DNA of 64,000 nt. Origin: Magnolia sinica (Eukaryota > Streptophyta > Magnoliopsida > Magnoliales > Magnoliaceae). The position numbers and the translations under genes are program-made. The stretch is taken from assembly GCF_029962835.1 (NCBI RefSeq), contig NC_080588.1:17378001-17442000 (forward strand). Direction: 5' to 3'. Below are positions 34,380-46,967 of this stretch, in pieces. Each line of letters opens with the position of its first letter. Within the stretch, counting starts at the first letter, position 1. Below the pieces are notes generated by a model. That model saw only the letters and a program-made list of their open reading frames with translations, did not search any database and was not told the origin of the DNA.

Positions 34380-37300
34380 TCACTTTAAAATGCACATGCC
34401 AAGATCAAATTTCATTTTGTTAAACCTGCTTTTGTCAAGCGGTTCAGTGAAAATGTCAGCACGTTGATTCTCGGTAGGGATATATTCCAAAGATATAACC
34501 TTTTCTTCTACTAATTTTCGAATAAAATGAATTCTAATGTCAATGTGCTTAGTACGAGAATGCTGAATTTGATTTTTTGAAATATTTATGGCACTAAAAT
34601 TATCACAATATAATAACATAGAATCCTGTTTAATTTTGTAATCACTTAGCATACGTTTCATCCAAACTAGCTGTGTATACGCATTACCAGCTGCAGTATA
34701 TTCAGCTTCAGCTGTTGAAAGTGATATAGAACTTAGTTTCTTGCTAAACCAAGCAATTAAACAGTTTCCAATATAGAAACAACCACCACTGGTTGATTTT
34801 TTTATCATTAAGATTACCAGCCCAGTCAGCATCTAAGTACCCAGCTAATTGAGCACTAGTCTCATGTGGATACTAGAGACCGAGATTAATAGTACTTGCG
34901 ACATATCGCATAATCCTCTTGACAGCAGTCAAGTGCGACTCTTTAGGATCAGACTGATAGCTAGTGCAAATACCAACACTTAGAGATATCAGGTCTACTA
35001 GCAGTTAAATATAGTAAACTACCAATTATACTATGATATAATTTCGGATCCACATTTTTACCAGTAGAATCTTTTGAGAGTTTCAAAGTTGTACTTATAG
35101 GAGTATCAAAATTCTTACCATTCTCAAATCCAAACTCTTAATCAAATTCATAGCATATTTAGATTGAGAAATAAACATTCCGTCAGGTTTTTGCTTTACT
35201 TGCAACCCAAGGAAATAATTCAATTCCCCAACCATGTTCATTTCAAACTGAGATTTCATCAAATCTGCAAACTCAATAGTCATGTCAATACAGGTAAATC
35301 CATAAATGATATCATCAACATAAATTTGTATTATTAAAATGTGATCATCATGTTTTTTGATAAACAGAGTCTTATCAACACATCCCATTTGAAAATTATG
35401 GCTTAATAGAAACTTTGTTAATTTCTCATACCATGCCCTGGGAGCTTGTTTTAAACCGTAAAGTGCATGTTTAAGGCGATACACATGATCAGCATTTTTA
35501 GGGTCTTCAAAACCCATCGGTTGTTCAACATAGACTTCCTCATGCAGATCGCCATTTAAAAATGCACTTTTCACATCCATTTGGTAAATCTTAAACTTTC
35601 TAAAACACGCAATGGATATAAAGAGTCTAATTAATTCAAGCCGTGCTATTGGTGCGAAGGTTTCATCAAAATCAATACCTTCAATTTGAGTGTAACCTTG
35701 TACCACTAGCCTAACCTTGTTTCGAATTATATTGCCAAGCTCGTTAGACTTATTTTTGAAAATCCATTTGGTTCCAATGATGTGTTTGTCTTTAGGTGTA
35801 GCTACGAGATACCAAACATCATTTCTCACAAATTGGTTAAGTTCTTCTTGCATCACAACAATCCAGTTTTCATCAACAAGAGCTTCTTTTACGTTAGATG
35901 ATTCTATCTGAGATGTAAAACATACGTAATTACATATATCCTTAAATTGTCTACAGGTACGAACACCAGTGAGAGGGTTTCTAAGAATCTGTATGGTTGG
36001 ATGATCTTTAACAATCCTTAGTTCGAAATTAGTCTGATTAGATGAAGTATCAGATTTATCAATTACTAATACTTCATCATTATCTGAACTTGAGACTGGT
36101 GTGTTTAAGTGATCATCAATGACTACATCGATAGACTCTTGAATCACACCGGTCCTTTTGTTTAGAACCTTATAAGCTCGATTGTTTAAAGAGTATCTTA
36201 AAAAGATCCCTTCATTACTCTTCGTATCAAACTTTTCCAGATATTCACGATCTCGTAAAATATAGCACTTGCTGCCAAAAACTCGAAAGAATTTAACAGT
36301 AGGCTTTTTATCGAACCACAATTCGTAAGCTATTTTATTATTACCGTTACTAGTGTAAACCCGGTTAATGATATAGCATGCTGTATTGACTGCTTCAGCC
36401 CAAAGATTCTTAGAGAGCTTCATACTGTTCAACATGACATTAGTCATTTCTTGAAGCACTCTATTTTTCCTTTCAACTATTCCATTTTGTTGTGGAGTTT
36501 TGGGCGCTAAGAATTCATGTAATATTCCCTGGTCGCTACAGAACTTCTCAAAACCGCTTTTCTCAAATTCAGATGCATGATCACTATGAATCTTACTGAC
36601 TTGAGAACCTTTTTCAGTTTGAATCCTTTTGAGAACCTTTTTCACTTCTTCAAAGGTTTCTGATTTGTCCCTTAAGAAGACAACCCATGTATATCTGGTA
36701 AAGTCATCTACTATTACTAAGATATATCTTTTGTCACCTTGACTTTTCGTCCTGGTAGGTCCTACAAGATCCATATGGAGAAGCTCGAGTGGTCTTGATG
36801 TGGTATTGGAATTCACCTTTTTGTGTGAGTTCCTCGTTTGTTTGCCAATCTGAAATTCACCACATATTTTATCTAACTTTTGTAGTTTGGATAGACCTCT
36901 TATAAGTTCTCGTTTACTCAATATATATAGATTTCGGTAGTGTACATGTCTAAGACGTTTGTGCCACAAATCAGTCTCGTCTGTATGGACCATGTAACAC
37001 GATTGATTAGATGAGCTGGATTCACTAATAATATAGCAGTTTTCAGACGTTCTATGTCCAGTTAGTATTACTGAACCCCTGTTGTTTAGAATCTCACAAC
37101 TTTGATTAGAAAACCGAACACCATGGTTATTATCACAAATTTATGATATGCTTAGAAGATTATGTTTCAGGCCTTCAACATACAAAATATTTTTAAATAA
37201 AGGAAGGTTATAAAGTTGAATCGTACCTTGGCCCATAATCTTGTAGTTGCTTCCATCACCAAAAGTAACTGACCCATCAGTATATCTTTAAAATCGGTGA

Positions 37301-37394
37301 ATAAAGGCTTGTCGCCTGTCATATGCCTGGAGCATCCACTATCTAGGTACCACTTTGAATGGCTTGTTGCTTTGAAAGCCATGTGGGCAACCAA
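34380..37394 (-). pseudogene. pol: pol of copia 2: protease, integrase, RT, RNase H
   Basis: Protease about 37394-37167 with intact KWYLDSGCSRHMTG. Integrase and RT lie in one 632-codon frame (36993-35095). GAG-pre-integrase has [11 protein letters not shown] and CGEFQIGK, where the second zinc-binding Cys is Phe. The integrase core keeps all three acidic residues ([25 protein letters not shown]). RT keeps YVDDIIYG. A frameshift at about 35145 ends the RT early; the following sequence continues in another frame. RNase H is at 34832-34380 (STAEAEYTAAGNA... ENQRADIFTEPL), itself preceded by a break. Closest to functional of the four pol regions here. Confidence 0.88.
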
Positions 37395-37527
37395 TCAGGC
37401 AACTGTAGGAACCCATTTCAGAACTGTTTTGGGTTTAGGAGTATAGTTGGTCTTCTTCTGACTGTTGTTATAAGAATGACCTACTAAGTTAGATTTTAAG
37501 AACTCCTTGAGTAAATCCACTATCTTT

Positions 37528-39132
37528 TCAGCTAGTGGGTTTCTTGTAACATCCCGTCCAATCATAGCTGCCTCTAGGTTTTTGAAAAGCTTTTGTATTT
37601 TTAGAAAAACCTTGACTAGTATTTTTTCCTTTTGAGTTAGAAGACTCTCCTTTCACAAACTTAGGAGAAGTATACTTTTGTTTAGGAGGAACATTTTTAT
37701 CATAGCCCAACCCGGATCTATCGCCACATTTTCTAGATCCAGATAAAAGTTTTTATAACTTTGGATCTCCTTGGGCATACCTCGATATATCCTTTAAACT
37801 CAGAAGAGAAGATACTTCATTTTTAAGTCTCTCATTTTCAGATTTCAGATTTTCAATCAGGGAGGTTTTGAATTCTAAATCACATTTTGATTTTTCAAAA
37901 CAATCTGAAATTTGAGATTTTTCTAAAACAAGAGATTCAAAACATTCTTTGAGTTTAAAAAACTTTTCTTTTTGAAGTTTAAGTTTGACAGCAATTTTAC
38001 AACTTTTCTTGTATAGGGCATTGTAAGCATCTTGAAGATCATCTTCATTTTCATAATCACTATTCAGATTTTCTTCGCTAGTTGAATCATCATGATCTGA
38101 AAAAGTGAATTTGGCTAGAGTCATAAGGGCTTTAACTTCACTGCCCGACTCGGTTTTAGAATCTTCTGATTCAGAAGAAGCTTCAGAATTAGATGATTCA
38201 TCCCAAGTAGCCAACATACCCTTCTTTTTGGGTTTGTCCTTTTTAGGACATTTGTTTGCTAAATGCCCATATTCTTGGCAGTTGTAACATTGACTATCTT
38301 TCAAAGACTTCTAAGTTTTAGATTTGGGTTTTGATCTTTTCTTATCATTTGATTTTTGAAAATCAACCCTTTTTTTACTCTTGAAAATCTTGTAAAACTT
38401 TTTTGCTAAAAGAGCCATATCATCTTCAGAATTAGAGTTTTCTTTAGAAGATTTAAGAGCAATAGATTTACTTTTAGGAGTTTTAAAGTTTAACTCATAG
38501 GTTTGTAAAGAACCAACTAGTTTTTCTACCCTCATATTGTCTGTATCATGAAGTTCCTGGATCGCGGTTACCTTAGAGTTGAATCGTTCAGGAAGTGAGC
38601 GTAGTATCTTTGCACACACTTTACTTTATGGGATTTTATCGCCAAGACCCCACATTGAGTTTACAATGTTATTTAATCTAGTGTAAAAGTCCATAAACAT
38701 TTCATTTTTCTCCATATGAATTTCTTCAAATTTGGTTGTGAGGAGTTGGACTTTAGATTTTTTGACAATTGTAGTACCCTTGTGTGTCATTTCTAATATA
38801 TCCCAGGCTTGCTTTGCAGTATTACAGGATATGATTCTTTTGAACTCATCCGGTGATAGTGCGCAAGTGATTGCATTTAGTGCTTGTGCATTTGCACTAC
38901 TCTCATTTTTCTGAAGGGTGGTCCATGAGAAATATGGTGTTACTCTCATTGATTTTGAACCATCAATACCAGTCACTTCAGTGGTAGGTGGGTTCCATTC
39001 AGTCACTATGGCTTGCCACACACTCTCATCCATTAATTTGAGGAAGATCCTCATCTTAGCTTTCCAATAGGCATAGTTGGAGCCATCAAAGGGTGGAGGC
39101 CTAGTGATTGATAGGCTATCAAAATTTGACAT
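37528..39132 (-). pseudogene. gag: gag of copia 2
   Basis: A single frame from ATG at 39132 (MSNFDSLSITRPPPFDGS) with premature stops at 38626-38628 (TAA) and 38311-38313 (TAG), and further damage after 37753. It keeps the UBN2-like middle (NAITCALSPDEFKRI), an intact CCHC knuckle (CYNCQEYGHLANKC, about 38295), an acidic Ser-rich segment and a long coiled-coil-like region. Confidence 0.87.
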
Positions 39133-39202
39133 CTTATATATAGCTTAGATCATTAGCTCAGGAATTAAATCTAAATAAAAAGTAATAAGAGCGAGCTATT
39201 AA

Positions 39203-39214
39203 GCTCTGATACCA
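39203..39214 (-). other. Primer-binding site of copia 2
   Basis: On the minus strand it reads TGGTATCAGAGC, a perfect complement to the 3' end of plant initiator tRNA-Met, two bases after the 5' LTR. Confidence 0.92.
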
Positions 39215-39216
39215 CT

Positions 39217-40890
39217 TAAAATGGCTTAGTTATACGTCCTGAGGGGGGGGGGGGGGGTGAATAGGACGATGCCAAAATAAAACTTTAACAGCGTAATAAG
39301 GTAAGATAGATAGTCAAATAAACTAAATCAAATCACAATGTTGAAATAAAAGCAACCTCACCAAACAAGTATTGAGAGGTTGATACGAATTCAGTTCTAA
39401 GGACAACCTTACACCATAAAAACCAAAGGTTAATGGCAAGACAACCTTATTTCTAAAACGTCCTTTGTATCAAAAACTCAAACCGGAGAGGCATAAATAA
39501 ATAGCAAGGAATTGAAATAAATTGTAGGAATTTAAAACTAAATTATTACAACATTCCCACTGTGCTTGAAATGTAAATTTTACAACATTCACATCCACAC
39601 ATACATTTCACAAATCTGAATGAAAAGAGGTATAAAACTTAAGCAAGCATTCAAACCACAAGACAAAGAGTTATAGTGGTTCGCCTGTGTGTACATCAAC
39701 TATTCAACAACAGCCACACAGCGCTACTCCACTCCTAATATCCTCACACAGGGGATATCAGCGTTCACTATGAAAGATAGGTTTTCCAGGTTCACCCAAA
39801 ACCTTCACAATTGTGTTTTTCTCTGTGGACTTACATAATTAAAAAACCCCTCTTCTGAGTTTTCTTGTCTCTCCTCAGATAACCAATACAATGAGATTTT
39901 TCTGGCAAATCCCAAAAGAAAACCAAATGAAAGTAAATTACACAAACGTAAAATACCTGACTTTCTCCTTCGTTGTAGCGGCCCAGAAGAACCAAGTCGG
40001 AGTAGAGATTTGAATGTCAAAGTTCAATGTCCAATACTCTCTTTGTAATGGTTCTAAGTTCTAACAGATTTTAAATTAAACTAATTGGGCGTAGCTCTAT
40101 TTGATTTTGATTCCATGAAGATGGAATACAACAATTCCTCTTTTCAAATAAGATTGGAATATAGGAACAAAATCAAATAAGAAAAGCTAAAGAAAGAGAA
40201 TATTAAATATGCACACTTAGCTTAAAATGGAACACAAACTTATCTCGCAGAAGGCCGAATTAAATTAGCTTCAATTTCCTATTTTATTCTGAGATTCATG
40301 CTCTATTTATAGGTGAGCAAATCAAGTCTTCGACTAGTCTAAAGACCTTTACGACTAGTCGTAGAACCAACAAATATTTGAAAATTCGGGCGCGATAAGA
40401 TCTGGCGATTTCACGACTGGTCTAGGAAATTCTTACGACTGATCTAGGAAATTCTTATGATTGATCTAGGAAATTCTTAGACAGGTCGAATCAGTGCTAG
40501 GACTAGTCGAATAAAGTCCATAACTAGTATTAGAATAGCCTAAACCCACTTATATAAAACATATGAATTATGTATCCAGAATGGCCTACTCTAAAGGTCA
40601 ACCTAAGGTCATTCATACCTCAATAGTGAAGTAAGGGCATTGAAACATAGAGACAAGAGGCCTTTGAAAGTAGCAAAGCTTGAAGTCTTGATGGAGCTCA
40701 AACTTGAAAGCTTCTTGAGATCTTGAGGTTGAACTTGAAAGCTTCTTGAGATTCTTGACTTGTGAACAGTGCTTGTCAAACAAAGTTGATCTTGAGTAGA
40801 GCATTGTTCTTCACAGATGCAAGCTTCATAACAGTGTCTTTGGCACCACAAATTTGACAATAAAAAGGGCTATAAACTATAGCACTTACA
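39217..40890 (-). repeat. 5' LTR of copia 2
   Basis: 1674 bp, about 175 bp shorter than the 3' LTR. The main differences lie in the palindrome cluster. Here a 22-bp unit (ACGACTGATCTAGGAAATTC...) occurs three times in tandem (40413-40478), while the 3' LTR has one copy (31843-31864) plus about 240 bp of other motif-bearing sequence absent here. The G run near 39242-39257 is longer than in the 3' LTR. Confidence 0.9.
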
Positions 40891-40895
40891 AGATC

Positions 40896-41071
40896 CCGCT
40901 CCGAATCCTAAGTCGACGGCTTCCGTTTGGGAACTCAGAGTAAGCGCATAACAACAATCGGATTGGGGGTCCAACCCTAGCCTACACTCGATTCTAAGCT
41001 GTCCTATGCTCCGAGTCGGCTCTGGATTACTTTGGACTTCGGAGTTGCGGCGTCTTTAATCTTCCTATAAA
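40896..41071 (-). repeat. 3' LTR of gypsy 1, second part
   Basis: Continues the LTR after the copia insertion; matches 52654-52830 (CCGCTCCGAATCCTAAGTCG...). The five bases before it (40891-40895, AGATC) are the copy added by the copia insertion. To its right on the plus strand, AAAAAGCCCCCTACTCTC is the complement of the element's polypurine tract (41072-41090). Confidence 0.88.
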
Positions 41072-41694
41072 AAAAGCCCCCTACTCTCTGAGTACGATTG
41101 CGGACTCAGAAAGTAAGCACATGCGAAAGATCGATAGCATCCATAATTGTGCCCTCAAAGCGTATGGTCGCAATCATGGTTTCCGTATTTGGAAAGGTAC
41201 ATACTTGGGGCTTCCTATTCGCGGGTTAACCTCCAACATGCGCGTGGCGACGATTAATATCTTGAATCATGAGAGAACCTATGAGGGATCGCCACGTAAG
41301 CCACGGGAGACGGTTGAACGACGTTTCCATCGCTCAGAGCTCGTCGCCCGATACCAGAGGCACGCGGCTTAGCAGTGCTTGGGCCAGTGACACTCGGCCA
41401 CGTGTATTCCAAAGTTGGCTCGCGACGGTTCGACGGTGGTCATCATATCTCGCCATTAATGCGAGAATCATCCACAGGTTATAAAAACCCCAACACTCGA
41501 AAGCGCTCACATTTTCACTTTCTGAACCCGTGTTGCTAGTAGGCTACCTGAGGAGGCGATTTTCGGCGGTTGCGATTTTCGGTGAAGGTGATTCCGACCG
41601 ATTAACAGTTTCCGGTAGAAGCGATTCCCGATGATCGTCTGGTGAGTCCTCCCTCTCGTTTCCGGTTTAACATTATTTACTTCGCTTCTGTGGG

Positions 41695-44073
41695 ATGTCG
41701 GATGATTCAAATATGGTCCAAGGTGATTATGACATCGAAGATGACTCCGAGCCGAGAAGCTCCAATGATAGAAGAGGGGACTCCGAAGGCTCCCTTGGAG
41801 CAGTACCCCTCTTCCCTCAGCCCAGGAGGGGCAAAGAGGCAGGGGTTTGGACGCGCCACAAAGAAAACCTCTCGAGCCCCCCAAGACTTGACGGGGGACG
41901 GCGCGGAGATGCCTACGAGCGGGTGAGCTACAAAGACCATCCCAGGAGGCTCTGTACTAGTTGAGTCTTGGATGGGATGGTTCCGATCGGAGTTTGAGAT
42001 CCCGGACTCTATGCAGATACGGGCGCCAGAGCCCCTCGATACCGTCGGAGCTCTTGCCAAAGGGGAAGTCGCGATCTTCCACTGTGTGCTGCAATGTGGG
42101 CTCTAACTTCCCATATACCCCTTCGTCCGAGCCTTGACAACCTATTTGGGACTGGCTCTAGGCCAGTTTACCCCCAATGCTTGGTGGGTTTTGGTATCTT
42201 CATACATCATCTGGCACCAAGTCGAGAACCTAGAACTGGCATTAGAGGAGCTGATAAGTTTATCTTTGATCAAACACAATAGCCAAGAACCATGATACTA
42301 TTTTGCGACTCGCGGCAGTAAGGGCTCGGGGTTGGTCTTGCAACTTCCATCCTCTAATAAGGATTGGAAGAACAACTGGTTTTGGGCTTCAGGCAAGTGG
42401 GAGGTGCCGGCAGCAGAGCTCAAGAATTTAAGGACTCGGGTTCCTACCCGATTTACCCTTCCAGGTCGGATCCTGAACAGTCTTCTTGCGATGCTTCCTT
42501 ATCTGTTGTGGTCTGACCGAAGTCTTCTTTTCATTTTTACAGACTTCCCGAGGGGCCCACCTCTCCTCACCTTGGGCCAAAAGAATCAGATCACTAAGGC
42601 CAGGGCGTGCTCGAAAGACCTACACTCCTGGTCAGTCCTGATCACTGCCGATAATCTTTATCGGTCCGGGCTCTACAAGTCCAATCCACTCCCCACTTCA
42701 TTCAGTAAGTGCCCCTTTATTGTGATGAAATTGAAGGTCTCTCAACTCGGACATTAACTCATTGTCCTGTGTGCAGGCATGGCCGAGGCCTCTAGGTCTC
42801 GAAAGAGGAAAGTCGCTCCGTCCGTCGAGGAGATGCTGAGGGCCGAACCGCGGACGAAGACAACTGTCCAGAGGAGGCAGGCGACTCCCCATAATGCGGG
42901 TCCCTCGGCCCCAATTCCTGTCGCTATAGCTCCTGCTCCAACTTCAGCTACTGTCGTTTCAGCTCACACCGCGGTCGGGGCTACGGTCGATAACGCTTCA
43001 GCTCCAATCCCCCCTCCAGTCATTACTCCTCGCGTTCCTAATACACCCCTGCCAGCCCCCGAACCTTGCATAGCTATACCATCCTCTTTCGAGCCGGAGG
43101 AGGCTATTCGGATGGCCGACGTGATGCTCTCTCCCCCCGAAGCTAGGGATGACCCTAGAGTTGAGGCCCAAGCTTCAGTAGGCAGTAGGACCGGGGCAAG
43201 GGGAGCGATGGGATCAGCTCAGGTCAGAGACAGTGGGGACAGACTTCCACCTATCATATGTCAGGCTTAGTTCATTGGGCTACAAAGCATGCTCCGAAAA
43301 AGGAGATAGCAACCCTTCTCACCAAGTCGGAGGAGTCTTTCATCAACGATATGGCCTCTGTCTTCTACTCGGTACTTTACTAACCTTTTCTATTTTCATT
43401 CTCTTCTCATCACATCCATATGCTTATATTCTTTATTATTATTATTATTTTTTGCCTCAGTCCGTCCCGAAGTTCCTAATGACTTGGGAGAGGTTGAGGG
43501 AGCTCACGTGGAAGGACAAGGAGATAGCGGCTCTTAGGGGTGAGATCAGGACTCTTCGAGAAGAGGCTGCATTTCTTTAGATGGAGCAAGTGGAACTGTG
43601 CCGGTAGCTTGATGATGGAAAAGTGTGAGAGATGCAACTTCAGGGGGTCGTCGAAGACCTTCGGGCGCGGTGCGCTACTGTCGCGACTAAGCTGACCGGA
43701 GCCAGGGCCCACGCCGACTCACTTGCAAAGGATAATGCCCGACTGGGAGGCGTTTGAACGATCCAAGGCTGAGGCGACGGAGAAGCTGAGCCGAGTAGTG
43801 GCACAGGTAAAAGAAACTCAACGGGCTAAAGACAAGGTCTCCTTGGCCTCGGTAGTGGCCGCTGCAGTGGACGCGTTTAAGTCCTTGGAGGAGAGGATCA
43901 CCAAAGCTACCAAGTTTTATAACTGCGGCTTTGACACTTGCATTGATGCGGTCCAGGAGCTTTATCTGGATCTCAACTTCGAGCCCCTATTTCTTGAGGA
44001 CGCGGGGGAGAAACCTACTGAAGATGTCCCTTCGGGCCCGACTCCCGCCTCCCAGCCTCCTCCGACTAACTAG
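41695..44073 (+). pseudogene. Antisense ORF of gypsy 1 ('gypsy-type transposon' domain), with intron-like gaps
   Basis: Lies opposite to gag-pol, between pol and the 3' LTR. The first block from 41695 is acidic and hydrophilic. A frameshift at about 41960 leads into a globular domain (GEVAIFHCVLQCGL, YPFVRALTTYLGLALGQF, NWFWASGKWEVP) that resembles the plant 'putative gypsy type transposon' domain found in antisense ORFs of Tat/Retand elements. A Pro/Ala-rich linker (42780-43200) and a coiled-coil C-terminus follow (TWKDKEIAALRGEIRTLREE, KLSRVVAQVKETQRAKDK), ending PTPASQPPPTN at 44071. Splice-like gaps: 42705-42776 (GTAAGT...GTGCAG) and 43372-43460 (GTACTT...polypyrimidine...CTCAG), with another acceptor at 42541. 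In-frame stops near 43580-43630 show decay. Confidence 0.7.
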
Positions 44074-44660
44074 TTTTCCTTCTCTTTTAGCTCTTTTGAA
44101 CAATTATTCAATGGATGTTTATGGATGATCTTTTTGACCCTCTAGAGAGGACATAATAATCATAGTTGATTTTTTGAAAGATAATTGTTAGATGTTAAAT
44201 TGTCTATTGTCGAGCTGATTCCTTAGCAGGTCGGCTCACCTTAAGGTCGTCTTCCCATACTTAAGGGATCTAGACCTCTTTGTCATTTTGTAGAATTTTA
44301 TGATGTTGAAATTATAAGGGCCGACCCCCTGGGGAGTCAACTCCTCCCACGAATGGCGAGCGGCTTTTAGTAGATCCGTCGGTCGCATGATGAGCCAACT
44401 CCTTTGTCGAGGAGTCGGGTCGTCCATGGGCTTTTCTTCTAAATATGAAGGGATCCATTGGCGAGCTTTCGTGGGATAATGTACTAACCCCTTCTTTAAG
44501 GGATCAGTCCTTTAAGTTGGCCCCTGCTTGTGAGAGGCAACTTTTTCATTAGTCGATAATTCATTCAGGTGGATGCATAGAAACATGGATTTTATTGAAA
44601 GCCTTAAAGGCTAGTCGTTCCGAGGTGTACACATACTGAGGGCCTTGAATGGCCAATACA
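44074..44660. other. Spacer between antisense ORF and end of pol (gypsy 1)
   Basis: No conserved coding region. It contains the dispersed words AGTCAACTCCT, GAGCCAACTCC and GTCGGCTCACC, typical of the non-coding 3' region of such elements. Confidence 0.4.
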
Positions 44661-44942
44661 TCAAGAGTAGTAGATTTTCAAGTGCTTGGCATTCCAAGGG
44701 TTGAGCTGATGGCCTTCGAGATCCTCCAAGTGGTAGGAGCCAGGTTTGGTCGATTGGACCACGCGATAAGGCCCCTCCCAATTGGGTCCGAGCGCCCCAG
44801 CCCCCGGCTCTGCTATATTGTGGAAGACTCGGTGAAGGACTAAGTCTCCCAGACGGAATCATCTAGTCTTAACCTTAGAATTGTAGAACCGTGCCACCTG
44901 CTGATGCCGAGCAGCAACCGGGAGTCTGGAGACATCTCTAGC
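44661..44942 (-). pseudogene. pol: C-terminal end of gypsy 1 integrase
   Basis: On the minus strand this gives a C-terminal integrase segment ending NPWNAKHLKIYYS with the pol stop at 44661-44663. It contains GALGPNWEG, as at the C-terminus of Tat-type pol. It was originally joined to the block at 46968-47160; the 2-kb insertion separates them. Confidence 0.75.
44905..44942 (+). repeat. Direct repeat, left copy (37-38 bp)
   Basis: Begins TGCCGAGCAGCAACCGGGAG and ends ACATCTCTAGC. A perfect copy at about 46965-47002 lies at the other end of the 2-kb insertion, and the repeat is part of the integrase coding sequence. Confidence 0.85.
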
Positions 44943-46967
44943 CAAGGGACGGACTCCAGGGGACTGAGATCGACGAATTTACACACCAGAGACCTGAGAA
45001 AATCGAGAAACTGAAGCTCAAGTGGCCCGAAATTGGTCCAGAATGCTAGATCACAGGGTTCCCACCATCCGTTGGGCTTGAAACTTCATAAATGGCCTAA
45101 GAACCACAAATTAACCGTACACGTCAAATTTCAGCCATTGGATCCTAGTAGAAGTGGCCCAACGGATAGATCAGCCCATAAACCGTCAATTTTGGGCCCA
45201 TATGACATCTGGATATGCTTCAATTCTTGAATCAACACCTTAAATGATATGGCAGAATGGATGGACGGAGTAGATTTCTCACAAACATCTCTGTGGGACC
45301 CATACAGGTAGTGCATGTACAAGTTATGCAGGTGCACCGGACGTACACCAAAGATCCAAAAGTCGGTCAGCAAACGCTGACCGACTCCATCGTCTCCAAC
45401 TCAAAGACGGAAACAGTGTCCGCCGCTATCCGTCTGTTTTATGGTAGTGGGGCTCACCTATCATACAAAGGTACGATCTGGACCGCTCATTGTGTCCGTA
45501 AGATGAGTACTACCACAATCATGGTGAATTTTTGGTCCCATGCACCCGATCACAAGACATCTATGTTCAAACTTGAGATGGACGGCCGAATGAAAAGCTC
45601 AGTATGCCACACCAAATCCAATAAAAAACTATCCGTTTTCATCTAATTTTTTGAGCTGAATACAATGAACGGGGTTGATTCTTCCAAAAACATCCATGTG
45701 AGGCCCACCGAACATGTCAGCGTGCTCTGTTTTTCGCAGGCCCTGCGTCCGTGAAAACCGAACGCTGTGGGCTGTTCTATGATTAAGGGCACGGTCGGAT
45801 CCATGATCCGGACCGTCCGCATGCTCGATCAGGTGGTACTGACCCCCTCCAAGAAGTCAGATTCCGAGTTTGGACGATCAGTCGTCCAAAATTTCAATTC
45901 AAACGCAAGTGCCTTTTGCGTTTTCTGCTGTTGCGCACGCTGCTGCACCGCCTAGCTACGTAAGCATCTTTCTAAGAGCTTTCTGCACGGATGCCAGGAA
46001 CCGGAGGATGGCGTTAAACACTTCTATAAGAGAGGGAGGCAGCCGTGAGAGAAAAGAGAGGGAAAATAGAAGAAAAGAAGAAAAAGCTGTGGAGATTGGA
46101 AGAAAGAGGTTTCCTTTTTCTTTTCCTTTTATTTTATTTCTTTCCTTTGATGTTTTTTTTCTCTTTGGTTCTAGCATGATCATGCTAGGCTAAACCTCTT
46201 AGCTAGGGCTAAGAGGTGAAGCTTGTAGCGAGATGGAAGATTATATTTTGTGCCTTTAATTTAAAATTCATAAACTGAATGTGATTTTAGTTGATTATTA
46301 AAGGAATATTTTTCTTAGTCTTTAATGATCTGTTGTCACTGAAATTACAATGGGTTTGCAATGGCTTTGAGTATTTCTTTCCCCTTTTTATGTTATAAAG
46401 TCAGGAAGCCCTGTTGTTCATCATTGTTCCATGGGCATGGTAGGATGACAGTACCCTTCCTGATCTTCATACATTGTTGGTTGGTTGGTAATTAGTTTAA
46501 TTCTGTTGTTTACTTTGTCTCTTAGGAATGGTTTGGTGATGGAATCCATTCTAATTCATATACCTTTCATCTCTTTGAAAATTATATCAAAGGAAGTTCA
46601 GTTTAAGTTCCATGATTTTTGAAGCAGGCATAAAGATCTCTCTGATCTCTACAAGTGGATCCTCTGAATCCCTAGTTATTTATTCCCTGAATTATTTAAG
46701 TTTTCGGTAACTACCCCATAATTATTCCTTAAATTCTATTTGATTTAGATCACATCTTAGTCAAGTTCTAGTTCTACTAGGTTTCAGATAACGTACAGGT
46801 ATCAGTCCCTTGGGATTCGACCTCGGTCTTACCGAGTTTATTACTACATCACAACCCTACACTTGGGGAGTGAACAACAACATATCCCCAAATGACAATG
46901 ATTTAGGCATCTTAAATAATTACTAATGGTATATCTAACTAACTAACTAAATCAATCACCCATTGCC
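44943..46967 (+). mobile_element. 2-kb insertion in gypsy 1 integrase, LTR-like content
   Basis: Flanked by the 37-38 bp perfect duplication of integrase sequence. No ORF of note. The left 800 bp carries GTGGGACCCAT/ACCGTCC words. A TATA-like CTTCTATAAGAGAGGGAGG lies at 46022-46040, followed by a purine-rich AGAAAAGAAGAAAAAGC leader. The right part has GGGATTCGACCTCGGTCTTA and CCCTACACTTGGGGAGTGAAC, typical of the U5 end of Athila/Tat-group LTRs. The right junction follows TAACTAACTAACTAAATCAA. It could be an LTR-derived piece joined by repair synthesis, or a retroposed (LINE-mobilised) transcript, since the duplication is too long for LTR integrase. Confidence 0.6.

Larger units (their letters stand above)
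30429..40890 (-). mobile_element. Sirevirus/Maximus-like Ty1-copia retrotransposon nested in gypsy LTR (copia 2)
   Basis: LTRs at 39217-40890 (5') and 30429-32277 (3'), with perfect target duplication AGATC (30424-30428, 40891-40895). The interior carries the PBS, gag, protease, integrase-RT, RNase H, extra 3' ORF and polypurine tract in copia order on the minus strand. It is less damaged than copia 1: a 632-codon frame spans integrase and most of RT, and a 298-codon frame spans most of the extra ORF. Protease D-S-G and RT YVDD are intact. Several stops and frameshifts still make it non-autonomous. Confidence 0.92.

Noticed and set aside
41269..41484. Frames of 71-83 codons near the gypsy 3' LTR
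   Set aside because: Short, overlapping on both strands, and within non-coding 3' sequence of the element.
42779..43270. Host Pro/Ala-rich protein gene on the plus strand
   Set aside because: It is the linker of the antisense ORF belonging to the gypsy element, between the globular domain and the coiled coil.
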